Origin: Geodermatophilus ruber
GTDB taxonomy: Bacteria > Actinomycetota > Actinomycetes > Mycobacteriales > Geodermatophilaceae
Direction of reading: 5' to 3'
Assembly (NCBI RefSeq): GCF_900114385.1
Contig: NZ_FOSW01000015.1
Span: 1 to 64,000, forward strand
Length of the DNA: 64,000 nt
Part shown: one piece after another, positions 21,805-30,774 of the stretch
Layout of the letters: every line of letters begins with the position of its first letter
How positions within the stretch are numbered: position 1 is the first letter of the stretch
Notes under the pieces: model-generated
Seen by the model: the letters and a program-made list of their open reading frames with translations, nothing else
Databases searched by the model: none
What the model was told of the DNA's origin: nothing
Translations under genes and position numbers: made by a program

Positions 21805-22590
21805 GTGAGCGCACCGCGCACCGTCCCCGGCTCCACGGGGGCGGCCGAGCCCGCGGCGGGGCCCGTGCCGCGCCGCGTCCGGCCGCCCCGCTGGCTGGAC
21901 CTGCGCCTGGTGCTCGGGGTCCTGCTCGTGCTCGGATCGGTGCTGCTCGGCGCGCGGGTGGTGACCGCCGCGGACGCCACCGTGCCGGTGTGGTCGGCCG
22001 CGGGGGACCTGTCCGCGGGCACGGTGCTCACCGGCGAGGACCTCGTCGCCGTCGACGTCCGGCTCGACCACGCCGCCGCTGCCTACCTGGCCGCCAGCAC
22101 CCGCCCGGAGGGGCGCACCCTGGCCCGCGCGGTGGGCGGCGGTGAGCTGCTGCCCAGGTCGGCGCTGGAGGAGCCCGAGAAGCTCGTGCAATTGGCGCTG
22201 CCCGTGCAGGCGGGATTCGTGCCGCCGGGCCTGCAGCGCGGGCAGGTCGTCGACGTCTACGCCGTCGCGGACCCGGTGGCGGGCGCCGTCGCGGCGGACG
22301 GCCCTGGCGTCTCGCTGGTCGTCGGCGCCGCACCGGTCCAGGCCCTCTCCGGCCGGTCCGAGGGCGTGCTGTCCACGGCCACCACCACCGTGCAGGTCGT
22401 CGTGTCGGTGGCTGCCGACCGGGCGCCCGCGGTTCTCGGGGCGATCGCCGGCCGGCCGCTGGTGGTCGTCGTGCACGACTCGGTGGACACCTCCGGTGCC
22501 GGGGCGACCGAAGGTCCGTCGTCCGCCGGGCCGTCGTCGCCGTCGCCCACCGCCGGTTCCCCGGTCTTCCCCGCGGAACCGACGCCCTGA
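21805..22590 (+). CDS. cpaB: SAF-domain CpaB/RcpC-like pilus assembly protein
   Basis: A 261-residue protein. After a Pro/Arg-rich lead there is one membrane anchor at about residues 32-58 (LRLVLGVLLVLGSVLLGARV). The SAF domain follows (VWSAAGDLSAGTVLTGEDL), as in CpaB/RcpC proteins that act at the outer part of Flp/Tad pilus machines. The C-terminal RcpC region holds VDVYAVADP and a Ser/Pro-rich end. The start is GTG 21805 after GGAGG. It overlaps the next, CpaE-like gene as TGATG. No secretin, TadA, TadB/C or pilin gene is in the window, so a pilus role is inferred from family only. Confidence 0.75.
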   Translation: MSAPRTVPGSTGAAEPAAGPVPRRVRPPRWLDLRLVLGVLLVLGSVLLGARVVTAADATVPVWSAAGDLSAGTVLTGEDLVAVDVRLDHAAAAYLAASTRPEGRTLARAVGGGELLPRSALEEPEKLVQLALPVQAGFVPPGLQRGQVVDVYAVADPVAGAVAADGPGVSLVVGAAPVQALSGRSEGVLSTATTTVQVVVSVAADRAPAVLGAIAGRPLVVVVHDSVDTSGAGATEGPSSAGPSSPSPTAGSPVFPAEPTP

Positions 22591-23879
22591 TGCCGCTGCA
22601 GGTCTTCACCGCGGTCACCGGCGCCGGCTGGGAGTCCGCTCTGGTGGGGGCGCTCGATCGCGCCGACCACGGGGTGACCGTCGTCCGCCGCTGCGTCGAC
22701 GTCTCCGAACTGCTCGCCGCCGCGGCCACCGGCACGGGGCAGGCGGCACTGCTGTCCGCGGACCTGCGGCGCCTGGACGCCGACACGGTCACCCGGCTGG
22801 CCGCGACCGGGGTGGCCGTCGTCGGGCTGGTGGAGCCGGGTGACGACCGGGCCGCCGACCGGCTGCGCGGCCTCGGTGTGGCGCGGGTGCTGCCGGCCGA
22901 CGCCGAGCCGGACGTCATCGCGGCGGCGCTGCGCGAGGCGGTTGCCGGCGGGCCGGTCACCGGGCGGGGGATCGCCGATCCGCAGGCAGCGCTGGCCGCG
23001 CCGGGTCCGGGCGCGCCTTCCGTGGAGCGGGCCCCGGGGCGGGGGCGCGTCGTCGCGGTGTGGGGCCCGACCGGCGCGCCGGGCCGGACCACGGTCGCGG
23101 TCGGGCTCGCCGACGAGGCCGCCCGCCTGGGCGTGCAGACCCTCCTCGTCGACGCCGACGTGTACGGCGGCGTGGTGGCGCAGGTCCTCGGGCTGCTCGA
23201 CGAGTCCCCTGGGCTCGCGGGTGCGGCGCGGCTGGCCGGCGCGGGAACCCTGGACGAGGCCGCGCTCGGCCGGCTGGCGTGGGCGGTGCGTCCGCGGCTG
23301 CGGGTGCTGACCGGTCTGGCCCGCGCCGACCGCTGGCCCGAGCTGCGACCGCACGGGGTCGCCGCGGTGCTGGAGGAGGCGCGCCGGGTCGCCCGGCTCA
23401 CCGTCGTCGACTGCTCCTTCAGCCTGGAGGAGGACGAGGAGCTCTCCTTCGACACCGCCGCGCCGCGGCGCAACGGGGCGACGTTGACCGTGCTCGAGGA
23501 CGCCGACACCGTGCTCTGCGTCAGCGGCGCCGATCCCGTGGCGTTGCAGCGCAGCATCCGCGCGCTGGGCGACCTGCGGGACGTGCTGCCGGAGGTGGAG
23601 CCGCTGGTCGTGGTCAACCAGGTGCGCCGGGGGCCGGTGCCGGGTGACCCCCGGGCGGAGATCGCGGGGGCCCTCGAGCGGTTCGCCGGGCGGGAGGTGG
23701 CCTTCTTCCTGCCCGCCGACCGCCGTGCCACCGATGCCGCGCTCGCCTCCGGGCGCACGCTGGCCGAGGTGGCGGCGGGCTCGCCCCTGCGCACCGAGCT
23801 GCGGTCGATGGCGGCTTCGCTCGCGGGCGTGCCGCAGCCGGCCGCGCGGCGGGTCCGGGCGCGGCGGCGGGCGGGGTGA
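22590..23879 (+). CDS. CpaE-like MinD/ParA ATPase
   Basis: A 429-residue protein. The first 125 residues form a receiver-like alpha/beta domain without an obvious phospho-Asp. The rest is a MinD/ParA-type ATPase with the deviant Walker A GPTGAPGRTTVAVG near residue 158, VDADVYGG, and VVDCSF. CpaE proteins position and assemble Tad pili, and this one is translationally coupled to a CpaB-like protein, which supports that reading. Other MinD-type roles such as polar positioning remain possible. The arginine-rich C-terminus could contact membrane or nucleic acid. Confidence 0.78.
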   Translation: MPLQVFTAVTGAGWESALVGALDRADHGVTVVRRCVDVSELLAAAATGTGQAALLSADLRRLDADTVTRLAATGVAVVGLVEPGDDRAADRLRGLGVARVLPADAEPDVIAAALREAVAGGPVTGRGIADPQAALAAPGPGAPSVERAPGRGRVVAVWGPTGAPGRTTVAVGLADEAARLGVQTLLVDADVYGGVVAQVLGLLDESPGLAGAARLAGAGTLDEAALGRLAWAVRPRLRVLTGLARADRWPELRPHGVAAVLEEARRVARLTVVDCSFSLEEDEELSFDTAAPRRNGATLTVLEDADTVLCVSGADPVALQRSIRALGDLRDVLPEVEPLVVVNQVRRGPVPGDPRAEIAGALERFAGREVAFFLPADRRATDAALASGRTLAEVAAGSPLRTELRSMAASLAGVPQPAARRVRARRRAG

Positions 23880-23931
23880 GTGACCCCTCCCACTCGGGGC
23901 CTCCGGCATGCCGCCGGACGGCGACCCGTCG

Positions 23932-23937
23932 TAGCGT
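23932..23937 (+). promoter_or_regulatory. -10 box for the acyltransferase gene
   Basis: TAGCGT lies 25 nt before ATG 23963, with GGGAGGAG at 23951-23958 as ribosome site. Confidence 0.5.
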
Positions 23938-23962
23938 GGGTCGCCGGATCGGGAGGAGATCG

Positions 23963-25345
23963 ATGGCGGAACGCCTGACGACCTTGGACGCGTCGTTCCT
24001 CTACCTGGAGAAGCCGGACAACCCGATGCACGTGGCGGGTGTCCTCGTGCTGGAACCGCCGCCCGGTGGGCTGGATGCCCTCGCCGCGCTGGTGGAGGCC
24101 CGACTGCCGCTGGTGCCGCGGTACCGGCAGCGGGTCCTGGCGGTTCCGGGGCACCTCGCCAACCCGGTGTGGGCCGACGATCCCGACTTCGACGTCGAGT
24201 ACCACGTGCGCCGGTCGGCCCTGCCGCGGCCGGGCGCCGAGGCGCAGCTGCTGGAGCTGGTCTCCCGGATCACCTCGCGGCCGCTGGACCGGACCCGTCC
24301 GCTGTGGGAGGTGTACCTGGTGGAGGGGCTCGCCGACGGCCGGGTCGCGGTGATCACCAAGACGCATCCGGCGCTGGTCGACGGGCTCGGCGCGGTCGAC
24401 ATCGGCGAGGTCCTGCTCGACCCCTCCCCGGATGCTCCGGCCCCTCAGCGGGAGGAGTGGCGGCCCCGGCGTCTGCCCAGCGGGCTGCGGTTGGTGCGGG
24501 AGGCGGTCGGGGAGTACGTGCAGCGCCCGTCGGTCGCCGTGGAGACCGCCCGGCACGCGGTCACCGACCTGCGGTCGACCGGCGCGCGACTGACGCACGC
24601 AGCCGGTGGCGTCGTCCGGGCCACCCGCTCGGCGCTCGTCCCGGCTCCGCACAGCCCGCTGAACAGCACCAGCGGCAGCCAGCGCCGGGTCGCCGTGGCC
24701 CGGGCCGAGCTCGATGCCGTCAAGCGGGTGCGCAAGGCTCACGGCGGCACGGTCAACGACGTCCTCCTCACGGTGGTCGCCGGTGCCGTGCGCGACTGGC
24801 TGCTGTCGCGCGGGCAGGCGGTGCTGGGGTCGACGTCGGTGCGCGCCCTGGTGCCCGTCTCGGTCCAGGGCGAGGAGGAAGCGGCGCCCGGGAGCCGGGT
24901 GTCGAGCTACCTGGTCGACCTCCCCGTCGGCGAGCCCAACCCGCGGGTCCGGCTGGCGCGGTTGAGCTACGCGATGCGCGGGGTCACTCACCACGGCCGG
25001 TCGGTGGGCGCCGAGACGCTCATCGCGCTCACCGGGTTCGCCCCGCCGACACTGCACACCCTCGGTGCCCGCGCCGCCCGCGGCCTCTCGCGGCGGATGT
25101 CCAACCTGGTGATCACCAACGTGCCGGGTCCGCAGATGCCGCTGTACGCGGCGGGCAGCCGCATGCTCGAGGTGTTCCCGGTCATCCCGCTGGCCCCGGG
25201 GCAGGGCCTGTCCGTGGGGATCACCAGCTACGACGGGCAGGTGTACTTCGGTCTCAACGCCGACCGGGACAGCGTCGGGGACGTGGACGTGCTGGCCGAT
25301 CTCATCGAGCAGGAGATCGACGTGCTGGTCGAGACCGCCGGCTGA
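23963..25345 (+). CDS. WS/DGAT-like wax ester/triacylglycerol acyltransferase
   Basis: A 460-residue protein of the WS/DGAT family, which makes wax esters or triacylglycerol from acyl-CoA. The N-terminal LTTLDASFLYLEKPDNPMHV region and the C-terminal NVPGPQ and GLNADRD motifs are typical. The catalytic HHxxxDG motif reads HPALVDG near residue 134, so the second histidine, the one usually essential, is proline. Activity may therefore be changed or lost. The gene has its own promoter with a strong ribosome site and stands between the CpaE-like and DUF6912 genes. Confidence 0.87.
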   Translation: MAERLTTLDASFLYLEKPDNPMHVAGVLVLEPPPGGLDALAALVEARLPLVPRYRQRVLAVPGHLANPVWADDPDFDVEYHVRRSALPRPGAEAQLLELVSRITSRPLDRTRPLWEVYLVEGLADGRVAVITKTHPALVDGLGAVDIGEVLLDPSPDAPAPQREEWRPRRLPSGLRLVREAVGEYVQRPSVAVETARHAVTDLRSTGARLTHAAGGVVRATRSALVPAPHSPLNSTSGSQRRVAVARAELDAVKRVRKAHGGTVNDVLLTVVAGAVRDWLLSRGQAVLGSTSVRALVPVSVQGEEEAAPGSRVSSYLVDLPVGEPNPRVRLARLSYAMRGVTHHGRSVGAETLIALTGFAPPTLHTLGARAARGLSRRMSNLVITNVPGPQMPLYAAGSRMLEVFPVIPLAPGQGLSVGITSYDGQVYFGLNADRDSVGDVDVLADLIEQEIDVLVETAG

Positions 25346-25417
25346 GCCCGGGCCGGCGGGTGCCTCCGGGCGCCGGGATACCGTCGGCCTGTCCACCTGC
25401 GAAGAGGAGCCAGCCCG

Positions 25418-25930
25418 GTGCGTGTCTATGTGCCTGCGACGACGGCCGTGCTGCGGACCCTCGTGGACGAGGGTCGCCTGGCCGGGCCGCTCACCGCCTT
25501 CGCCGTCACCCCCCGGTTGCGCGAGTTCTACGCGGCCAGTGACGCGGAGGCCGACAGCGAGGAACTGGAGTACGCCGCCCTGCTCGGCGCGGCGCGGGCG
25601 AGCCTGCGGCTGATCGACGTGGACCCGACCGCCGCCCGGCGCCGCGTGGTGGTGGCCGCCGACGTGCCCGACTCCGCCGTCGCCGAGGTCGACGACCCGG
25701 ACGCCGATCACGGCGCCGTCCGGGTGACCGGGGACATCGAGCTGCGGGACGTCGCCAGCGCACACATCGACGGTGCCGACGCCGAGGACGACGTGCGCTC
25801 CGCGGTCAATGTCGTGCTCGAGGCGGACCTGGGCAGCGACGACGCGCAGTTCGTGGTGGATCAGGCCGAGGGGCACGAGCTCGCCTGGTACGCCACCCAG
25901 GAGATCGGCACGGTCCTCGAGCTGCTCTGA
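25418..25930 (+). CDS. DUF6912-like conserved hypothetical protein
   Basis: A 170-residue acidic protein starting MRVYVPATTAVLRTLVDEG, as in the actinobacterial DUF6912 family. It has two helical strands-and-turn blocks around residues 35-65 (FYAASDAEADSEELEYAALL) and 120-165 (DDAQFVVDQAEGHELAWYA). No catalytic motif is recognisable. The GTG start has a GAAGAGGAG ribosome site. It is convergent with the giant FHA-FtsK gene, with 22 bp between the stops. Function is unknown. Confidence 0.7.
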   Translation: MRVYVPATTAVLRTLVDEGRLAGPLTAFAVTPRLREFYAASDAEADSEELEYAALLGAARASLRLIDVDPTAARRRVVVAADVPDSAVAEVDDPDADHGAVRVTGDIELRDVASAHIDGADAEDDVRSAVNVVLEADLGSDDAQFVVDQAEGHELAWYATQEIGTVLELL

Positions 25931-25952
25931 CTGTGAGCATGGCCGGGCCGGC

Positions 25953-28900
25953 TCATCGGACCGGTGCCGCCGATCGGTCGCCCTGCGGGGCCGGGGTGGC
26001 CTGCCGGCGGGCGACCTGCACCCGCTGCGGCACGCCGCCGGTGACCAGCCATCCCGAGCCCGGACGGGTCGGCACCGGCGTCCGGGGCAACCGGATACCG
26101 AGCAGGTCCGCGTCCACCGGCCCGGGGCAGAGCAGTAGTCCGCTGCGGCGTCGCCGGAGTGCGCTGACCGGTCCGCGGTAGGCGCCGGCCAGCTCGGCCG
26201 CCGTTCCCGCGACCAGGAACAGCAGGTCGTCCGGGGGCTCTCCGGCGCTGCCTGCGGTGAGGACCGGCGACTCGGTGAGGGCGCCGTGGTCGTCGGCGAC
26301 GACCACGGCCGGTCCGCCGGCGCGCGCAGCGAGCCACGCCTGCCAGCCGACGACGTCGGCGCCGGTCAGCCAGGTGGTGGCCGACGCGTCGTCTCCGGCT
26401 GCAGGCGGGGGCAGGCTCCGGACCAGCCGGCACACCGGGACCCCCAGGGCCGCCAGGTGCCGGGCGAAGGACCCGAGGGCGGTGCTGCGGCCGCTGCCCG
26501 GCGGGCCGACGACCAGCAGCCCTCCCGCGCGGGACAGGTCGACCTCCAGCACCGATCCGTCGTCGCCCCCCGGGCCCAGCGGCAGGTGCAGCGCCCGGCT
26601 CGGGAGCGAGGAGCGGGGCGTGGACCGGGGCAGGGGGAGCGCGGGATCGGGCGGCAGCTCGGGGATGGTCAGGGGCCGGGCACGGCCCACCGTGCCCTCG
26701 AGGGGAGACGAGACGGCGGTCAGCGGGCGAGGTAGCGCGAGCTGGCACTCCCGGGCATGCTCGCCCACCAGCGCACGGCCGGGCGGGCGGTGGCCGGGTA
26801 CCAGGCCCGCCGGGACGCCCGCGATGGCGTAGTCGGCGCGGTCGGGGAGCGGCAGCACCAGCCGCCGGTCGACCGCGTTCGCCAACCGCCCACCCGGAAC
26901 CGCGCGGTCGGCGGTGAGCAGGCAGGTCAGCCCGGCTGCCGCACCCTCGCGAACCAGCCGCAGCAGGGCTGCCGAGCCGCGGCCGGGGTCGACCTCGTCG
27001 AGCTGGGTGCACAGCGCCTCCACGCCGTCGACGAGCAGGAGCAGGGACGGTGGGCGGTCCGTCCTCGTCCCCGCGCGCCGGGCGGTCACTTCCTGCGCCA
27101 ACCGGTCCAGCAGGCGCACCGTCCGGAGCGGGTCGTCGCTCCCGACGACGGTGCCGGTGTGCGGCAGCGGGGCAGCTGCGGTCGCCAGCGCGCCCCCTCC
27201 GTGGTCGAGGACGTGCACGTGCAGCCGGTCGGGCGGGACCGCGGTCACGGCCTCGGCCAGCGCCGTGCGCAGGAACGTCGTCCGGCCGCTGCGGGCCCCG
27301 CCGACGGCTAGCCAGCCGCCGCCGCGCGCCAGGTCCAGTGCCAGCGGCTCCTGGCTCTGGGTGTCGGGCCGGTCCAGCAGCCCGAGCGTCAGGCGCCCTC
27401 CCGCATCAGCGCGTCCCCCCGCCTCCGGGCCGGGTGGGGTCGCCCGGGCCAGATCCTCCGCCCGGATGCGGTCCGGCAGCGCGGGGCGCCAGGGCCGGTG
27501 CGGTCGCGGGATGCGCTCCTCCTCGGCGCGCCGGGCGAGGGCGGCCGTGAGCCGGGCGAGGTCCGTGGTGCCGGGGCGAGGGGGCGTCGACGAGGCCGGC
27601 TCCGGGGGGTGCGGCCAGCGCCAGGGGCGGACCTGCGGGGCCCGCTCGCGCTCGACCGGCGGGCTGCCGGCCACCCGGGCGACCTGCAGCGGCACCGGGC
27701 CGCCGCTGCCGGCACGCAGGTAGGCCCGCCCGGGGACGTCGGTCGGGAGGAACGCCGCGTGCGGGGTGCCCAGCACGTCCCGCGAGTCGGCTTCGTCCGT
27801 GGTGCGCAGGCAGATGCGCAGCGTGCAGTTGGCTCTGATCTCGGGGGAGACGACGCCGCTGGGTCGTTGCGTGGCGAGGACCAGGTGCACGCCGAGCGAG
27901 CGGCCCCGCTGGGCGATGCCGACCAGGCCGGACACGAACGAGGGCAGCTCTTCGGTCAGCCCGGCGAACTCGTCCACGACGATGACCAGCCGGGCGAGCT
28001 CGACCGTGTCGGGCAGTGCGCCGAGGTCCGGGGCCCCGTGCGCGGCGAGCAACGCCTCCCGCCGGGTGAGCTCGGCGGTCAGGGAGCGCAGCGCACGGGC
28101 GGTCGTGGCCCCGTCCAGGTCGGTCAGCAGCCCGACGGTGTGGGGGAGCCCGGCTGCCTCGGCGAACGCGGCACCGCCCTTGTAGTCGACGAGGAGGAAC
28201 GAGCAGCGGTCCGGCGGGTGGCGGAGCGCGAGGCCGGCGATCAGCGTCTGCAGCAGCTCGGACTTGCCGGCGCCGGTCGTGCCGGCCACCAGCGCGTGCG
28301 GGCCGTGCCGGACCAGGTCGATCTCCGCGGTGCCGTCGGTGGTGCGGCCCAGCGTCGCGACGAGGGAGGTGCGGGACCGCGACCAGGCGCCGGCCGCGGT
28401 GCCGTCGGGCCCGATGTGCGTGCCTGACGCCGGCAGCTCGAGCAGGCGCACGCGCCGCGGCAGCGCCGCGCCGACGACTTCCGGGGTGAGGGCCGCCAGG
28501 TCCCGGGCGAGGCTGTCGGCGACCCGCGCCGGCAGCCGGTCGACCACGATGTCGGGCTGGTCGGCGGCCCCCGCCCGGGTCAGGGTGGCGGTGCCACCCG
28601 TCTCGCCCGCCAGGGTCAGCACGGCGTCGACCGCAACCGGCAGCCGCTCGGGTGAGGCGCCCGGCGCGAGGGCGATCACGCCCGCCGGGCGGGCCTCCCG
28701 CAGTGCTGCGAGCAGCCGTGGGTCTTCCGGTCCGTCGACCACGACGACCAGCCAGCCCGGACCGCCGTCCTGGCCCGGATGCCGTTCTCCGGTCGTCCTT
28801 CGTGCCGCCAGCAGCGCCCGCAGCCGGGCGAGCGCGGCCTCCGACGACGCTGCCGCGTCCGGGGCGACGGGAAGGGGGTGCACGTTGCCCGGGGCCACGT

Positions 28901-30218
28901 GCGGGAGCCAGCGGAGCCACGCCCAGTCGGGCAGTCGTTCGGCGGTCGTGACCAGCACCAGATCGACGTCACCGGGCGCGTGCAGGGCCGTCAGCTGCGC
29001 GACGACGCCGGCGAGGACCCCCACCGCCAGGGAGCGGGGACCCGTGACCCCGAGCCCACCGGTCGCGGCCAGCTCCACCGCGACCGGGAGGTGGTCGGCC
29101 GGTTCCCGGGCCCGCCCCCCGTCGGCCGCCACGCGAGTCACGCTCGACACGCCGGGACCCGTGCCGACGCGGACGGCGAGCACGTCGGCATCCCCCCGGC
29201 GCCGCTGCCAGACGGCGACCGACCGACGCCGTGCCGCGGTTCCGACCGCGGCCAGGTCGGGAGACGCCGCCTCCCTCGCGCGGACGTCGGCGCGGACCGC
29301 GTCGGTCACGCGCGTCTGGGCCTCGCGCAGCGCGGCGGCGTGCTCGGCGGCGGTGCGCCGGCCGGTGCGCCGTCCCGACCACCGGTCGGAGAGCCAGGTG
29401 CCCACGGCGACCACCGGGCTCAGCAGTGCGAAGAACAGGAAGTGCGGGGAGCCCAGGAGCCAGGCCATGGTCACCCCGGCGACCGCGGGCAGGGCCACCG
29501 CGACCCAGGCGAGCCGCCGGCGCGGTGGCGGAGCCGGGGCCGCGGGGAACCGGACCTCGACCTCCGTGCGCCCGGCCACCATGCGGGGTGGCGGTCGCAA
29601 CGAGAGACGACCACCCGGTGCCGGCCGGGCCACCGCGCTGATCCCCGCGGGGCCGCTGGTGGCCAGGGCACTGGTGCCCAGCCGCAGCACCGCGCCGGCC
29701 GGCCACTCCCGGGGGATGGTGCCGAGCTCGGCACCGTCGAGTCGGCTGCCGTTGGTGGAGCCCAGATCGCGGACGGTGATACCGCCGGCCCCGACCTCGA
29801 CGAGCGCGTGCCGGCGCGAGACATCCGGATCGTCCAGTTCGACGTCGGCCTCCGCGCCGCGCCCGATCACGTGCCGGCCCGTGCCCAGCGGCAGGACGGT
29901 GCCCGCGTCCGGGCCGCCGAGGACGTGGAGCTCCAGTGCGCTCGCCCCGTCCGCGCGGCGGCGCGGTGCCGGCCGGCCCCATCCCAGGACCGCGCCGTGC
30001 GCCAGCGCCGGATCGTCCAGCCGCATCTCGCCGGAGAGCCGGGTGGATCCCGACCACAGGTCGGTGGCGGCGCTCCCCAGCGCGGTGGCGAGGACCGGGA
30101 GCACCGAGCCCAGGGTGGCGTCGTCCCGCGCCGCCACCTCCACGTCGACGGTGCGGGGGGCGGTGACGACGGTCCAGCAGCGGCGAGGGTGCGGAACGGC
30201 TCCGGAGCGGGGATGCAC
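25953..30218 (-). CDS. FHA-domain FtsK/SpoIIIE (EccC/EssC-like) ATPase
   Basis: A protein of about 1,421 residues. An N-terminal ubiquitin-like segment is followed by an FHA domain at about 94-190 (VIGRGAEADVELDDPDVSRRHA, with the STNGS loop), which binds phosphothreonine. Two membrane segments lie at about 245-290. Three FtsK/SpoIIIE ATPase modules follow. The first is intact, with Walker A GTTGAGKS near 648 and Walker B VIVVDEF near 744. The second (GGARSGRTT near 978) and third (GPPGSGRST near 1238) are degenerate. This is the EccC/EssC layout of type VII secretion, and a WXG100 gene is divergent next door. Start GTG 30218 is the most reasonable; an upstream in-frame extension overlaps the WXG100 promoter. 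Confidence 0.87.
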   Translation of the reverse strand: MHPRSGAVPHPRRCWTVVTAPRTVDVEVAARDDATLGSVLPVLATALGSAATDLWSGSTRLSGEMRLDDPALAHGAVLGWGRPAPRRRADGASALELHVLGGPDAGTVLPLGTGRHVIGRGAEADVELDDPDVSRRHALVEVGAGGITVRDLGSTNGSRLDGAELGTIPREWPAGAVLRLGTSALATSGPAGISAVARPAPGGRLSLRPPPRMVAGRTEVEVRFPAAPAPPPRRRLAWVAVALPAVAGVTMAWLLGSPHFLFFALLSPVVAVGTWLSDRWSGRRTGRRTAAEHAAALREAQTRVTDAVRADVRAREAASPDLAAVGTAARRRSVAVWQRRRGDADVLAVRVGTGPGVSSVTRVAADGGRAREPADHLPVAVELAATGGLGVTGPRSLAVGVLAGVVAQLTALHAPGDVDLVLVTTAERLPDWAWLRWLPHVAPGNVHPLPVAPDAAASSEAALARLRALLAARRTTGERHPGQDGGPGWLVVVVDGPEDPRLLAALREARPAGVIALAPGASPERLPVAVDAVLTLAGETGGTATLTRAGAADQPDIVVDRLPARVADSLARDLAALTPEVVGAALPRRVRLLELPASGTHIGPDGTAAGAWSRSRTSLVATLGRTTDGTAEIDLVRHGPHALVAGTTGAGKSELLQTLIAGLALRHPPDRCSFLLVDYKGGAAFAEAAGLPHTVGLLTDLDGATTARALRSLTAELTRREALLAAHGAPDLGALPDTVELARLVIVVDEFAGLTEELPSFVSGLVGIAQRGRSLGVHLVLATQRPSGVVSPEIRANCTLRICLRTTDEADSRDVLGTPHAAFLPTDVPGRAYLRAGSGGPVPLQVARVAGSPPVERERAPQVRPWRWPHPPEPASSTPPRPGTTDLARLTAALARRAEEERIPRPHRPWRPALPDRIRAEDLARATPPGPEAGGRADAGGRLTLGLLDRPDTQSQEPLALDLARGGGWLAVGGARSGRTTFLRTALAEAVTAVPPDRLHVHVLDHGGGALATAAAPLPHTGTVVGSDDPLRTVRLLDRLAQEVTARRAGTRTDRPPSLLLLVDGVEALCTQLDEVDPGRGSAALLRLVREGAAAGLTCLLTADRAVPGGRLANAVDRRLVLPLPDRADYAIAGVPAGLVPGHRPPGRALVGEHARECQLALPRPLTAVSSPLEGTVGRARPLTIPELPPDPALPLPRSTPRSSLPSRALHLPLGPGGDDGSVLEVDLSRAGGLLVVGPPGSGRSTALGSFARHLAALGVPVCRLVRSLPPPAAGDDASATTWLTGADVVGWQAWLAARAGGPAVVVADDHGALTESPVLTAGSAGEPPDDLLFLVAGTAAELAGAYRGPVSALRRRRSGLLLCPGPVDADLLGIRLPRTPVPTRPGSGWLVTGGVPQRVQVARRQATPAPQGDRSAAPVR

Positions 30219-30323
30219 GGGCCGACCCTGCGGGTCCGCTCGGGGCGCCGGGGCCCGCGGGCGGGATCTGTGGACGGACGGCCCCGTTGTGGACACACGT
30301 ACGACGTGCTGCGGCCGGCACCC

Positions 30324-30329
30324 TAGCGT
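30324..30329 (+). promoter_or_regulatory. -10 box for the WXG100 gene
   Basis: TAGCGT lies 38 nt before GTG 30368, with GGAGGAGGA at 30356-30364 as a very strong ribosome site. Confidence 0.5.
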
Positions 30330-30367
30330 TCGCCGCGACCGGGAAGGACCCGGTCGGAGGAGGACCC

Positions 30368-30664
30368 GTGAAGGTCGACATCGCCACCCTGCAGTCCATG
30401 GCCGACCGGTGCCGTGCCGAGGCGGCCGACACCGCGGCACGGCAGGCCACCCTGTCGAGCAGCGTCAACGCCTCGGTGCTCGAGAGCTGGACCGACAGCC
30501 AGGCCGCCGTGCAGTTCACCGAGCTCTACGAGCAGTGGCGGCTGAGTGCGCAGGGGGTCAGCGACGCGCTCACCGGCATGGGCGGACTGCTCAGCGGCGT
30601 GGCCGTGTCCTACCAGCAGCACGAGGCGGACGTGGCGGCGCGGATCAGCGCGAGCTTCCGCTGA
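30368..30664 (+). CDS. WXG100-family protein (EsxA-like)
   Basis: A 98-residue helical-hairpin protein of WXG100 size. Two long helices flank a turn at SWTDSQAAVQF near residue 42, where the usual WxG turn reads WTD. The Trp and following hydrophobic pattern are kept. Such proteins are substrates of type VII secretion systems and usually pair in dimers. The strong ribosome site points to high expression. No second WXG100 partner, and no EccB, EccD, EccE or mycosin gene is in the window, so it may be a homodimer exported by the divergent FHA-EccC protein; this is inference. Confidence 0.82.
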   Translation: MKVDIATLQSMADRCRAEAADTAARQATLSSSVNASVLESWTDSQAAVQFTELYEQWRLSAQGVSDALTGMGGLLSGVAVSYQQHEADVAARISASFR

Positions 30665-30774
30665 GCGGGCACCGGTCTGGTGGTTCGAGGAGCGGGTGGG
30701 GGCGTAGCGCAGGAGGACGTCGGAGGACGACGCCATCGCCGCGCGTGGCGGCAGGCGCGGGGCCGTGCCGCTGG

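Noticed and set aside
30260-30305. Possible DnaA boxes (TGTGGAC motifs), also near 14040 and 21690
   Set aside because: They match TTGTCCACA only partly and are scattered singly. There is no dnaA/dnaN context and no cluster, so no origin is called.
30219-30440. N-terminal extension of the FHA-FtsK protein
   Set aside because: The extra 74 residues are Arg/Pro-rich with no domain character and would run antisense through the WXG100 promoter and start.
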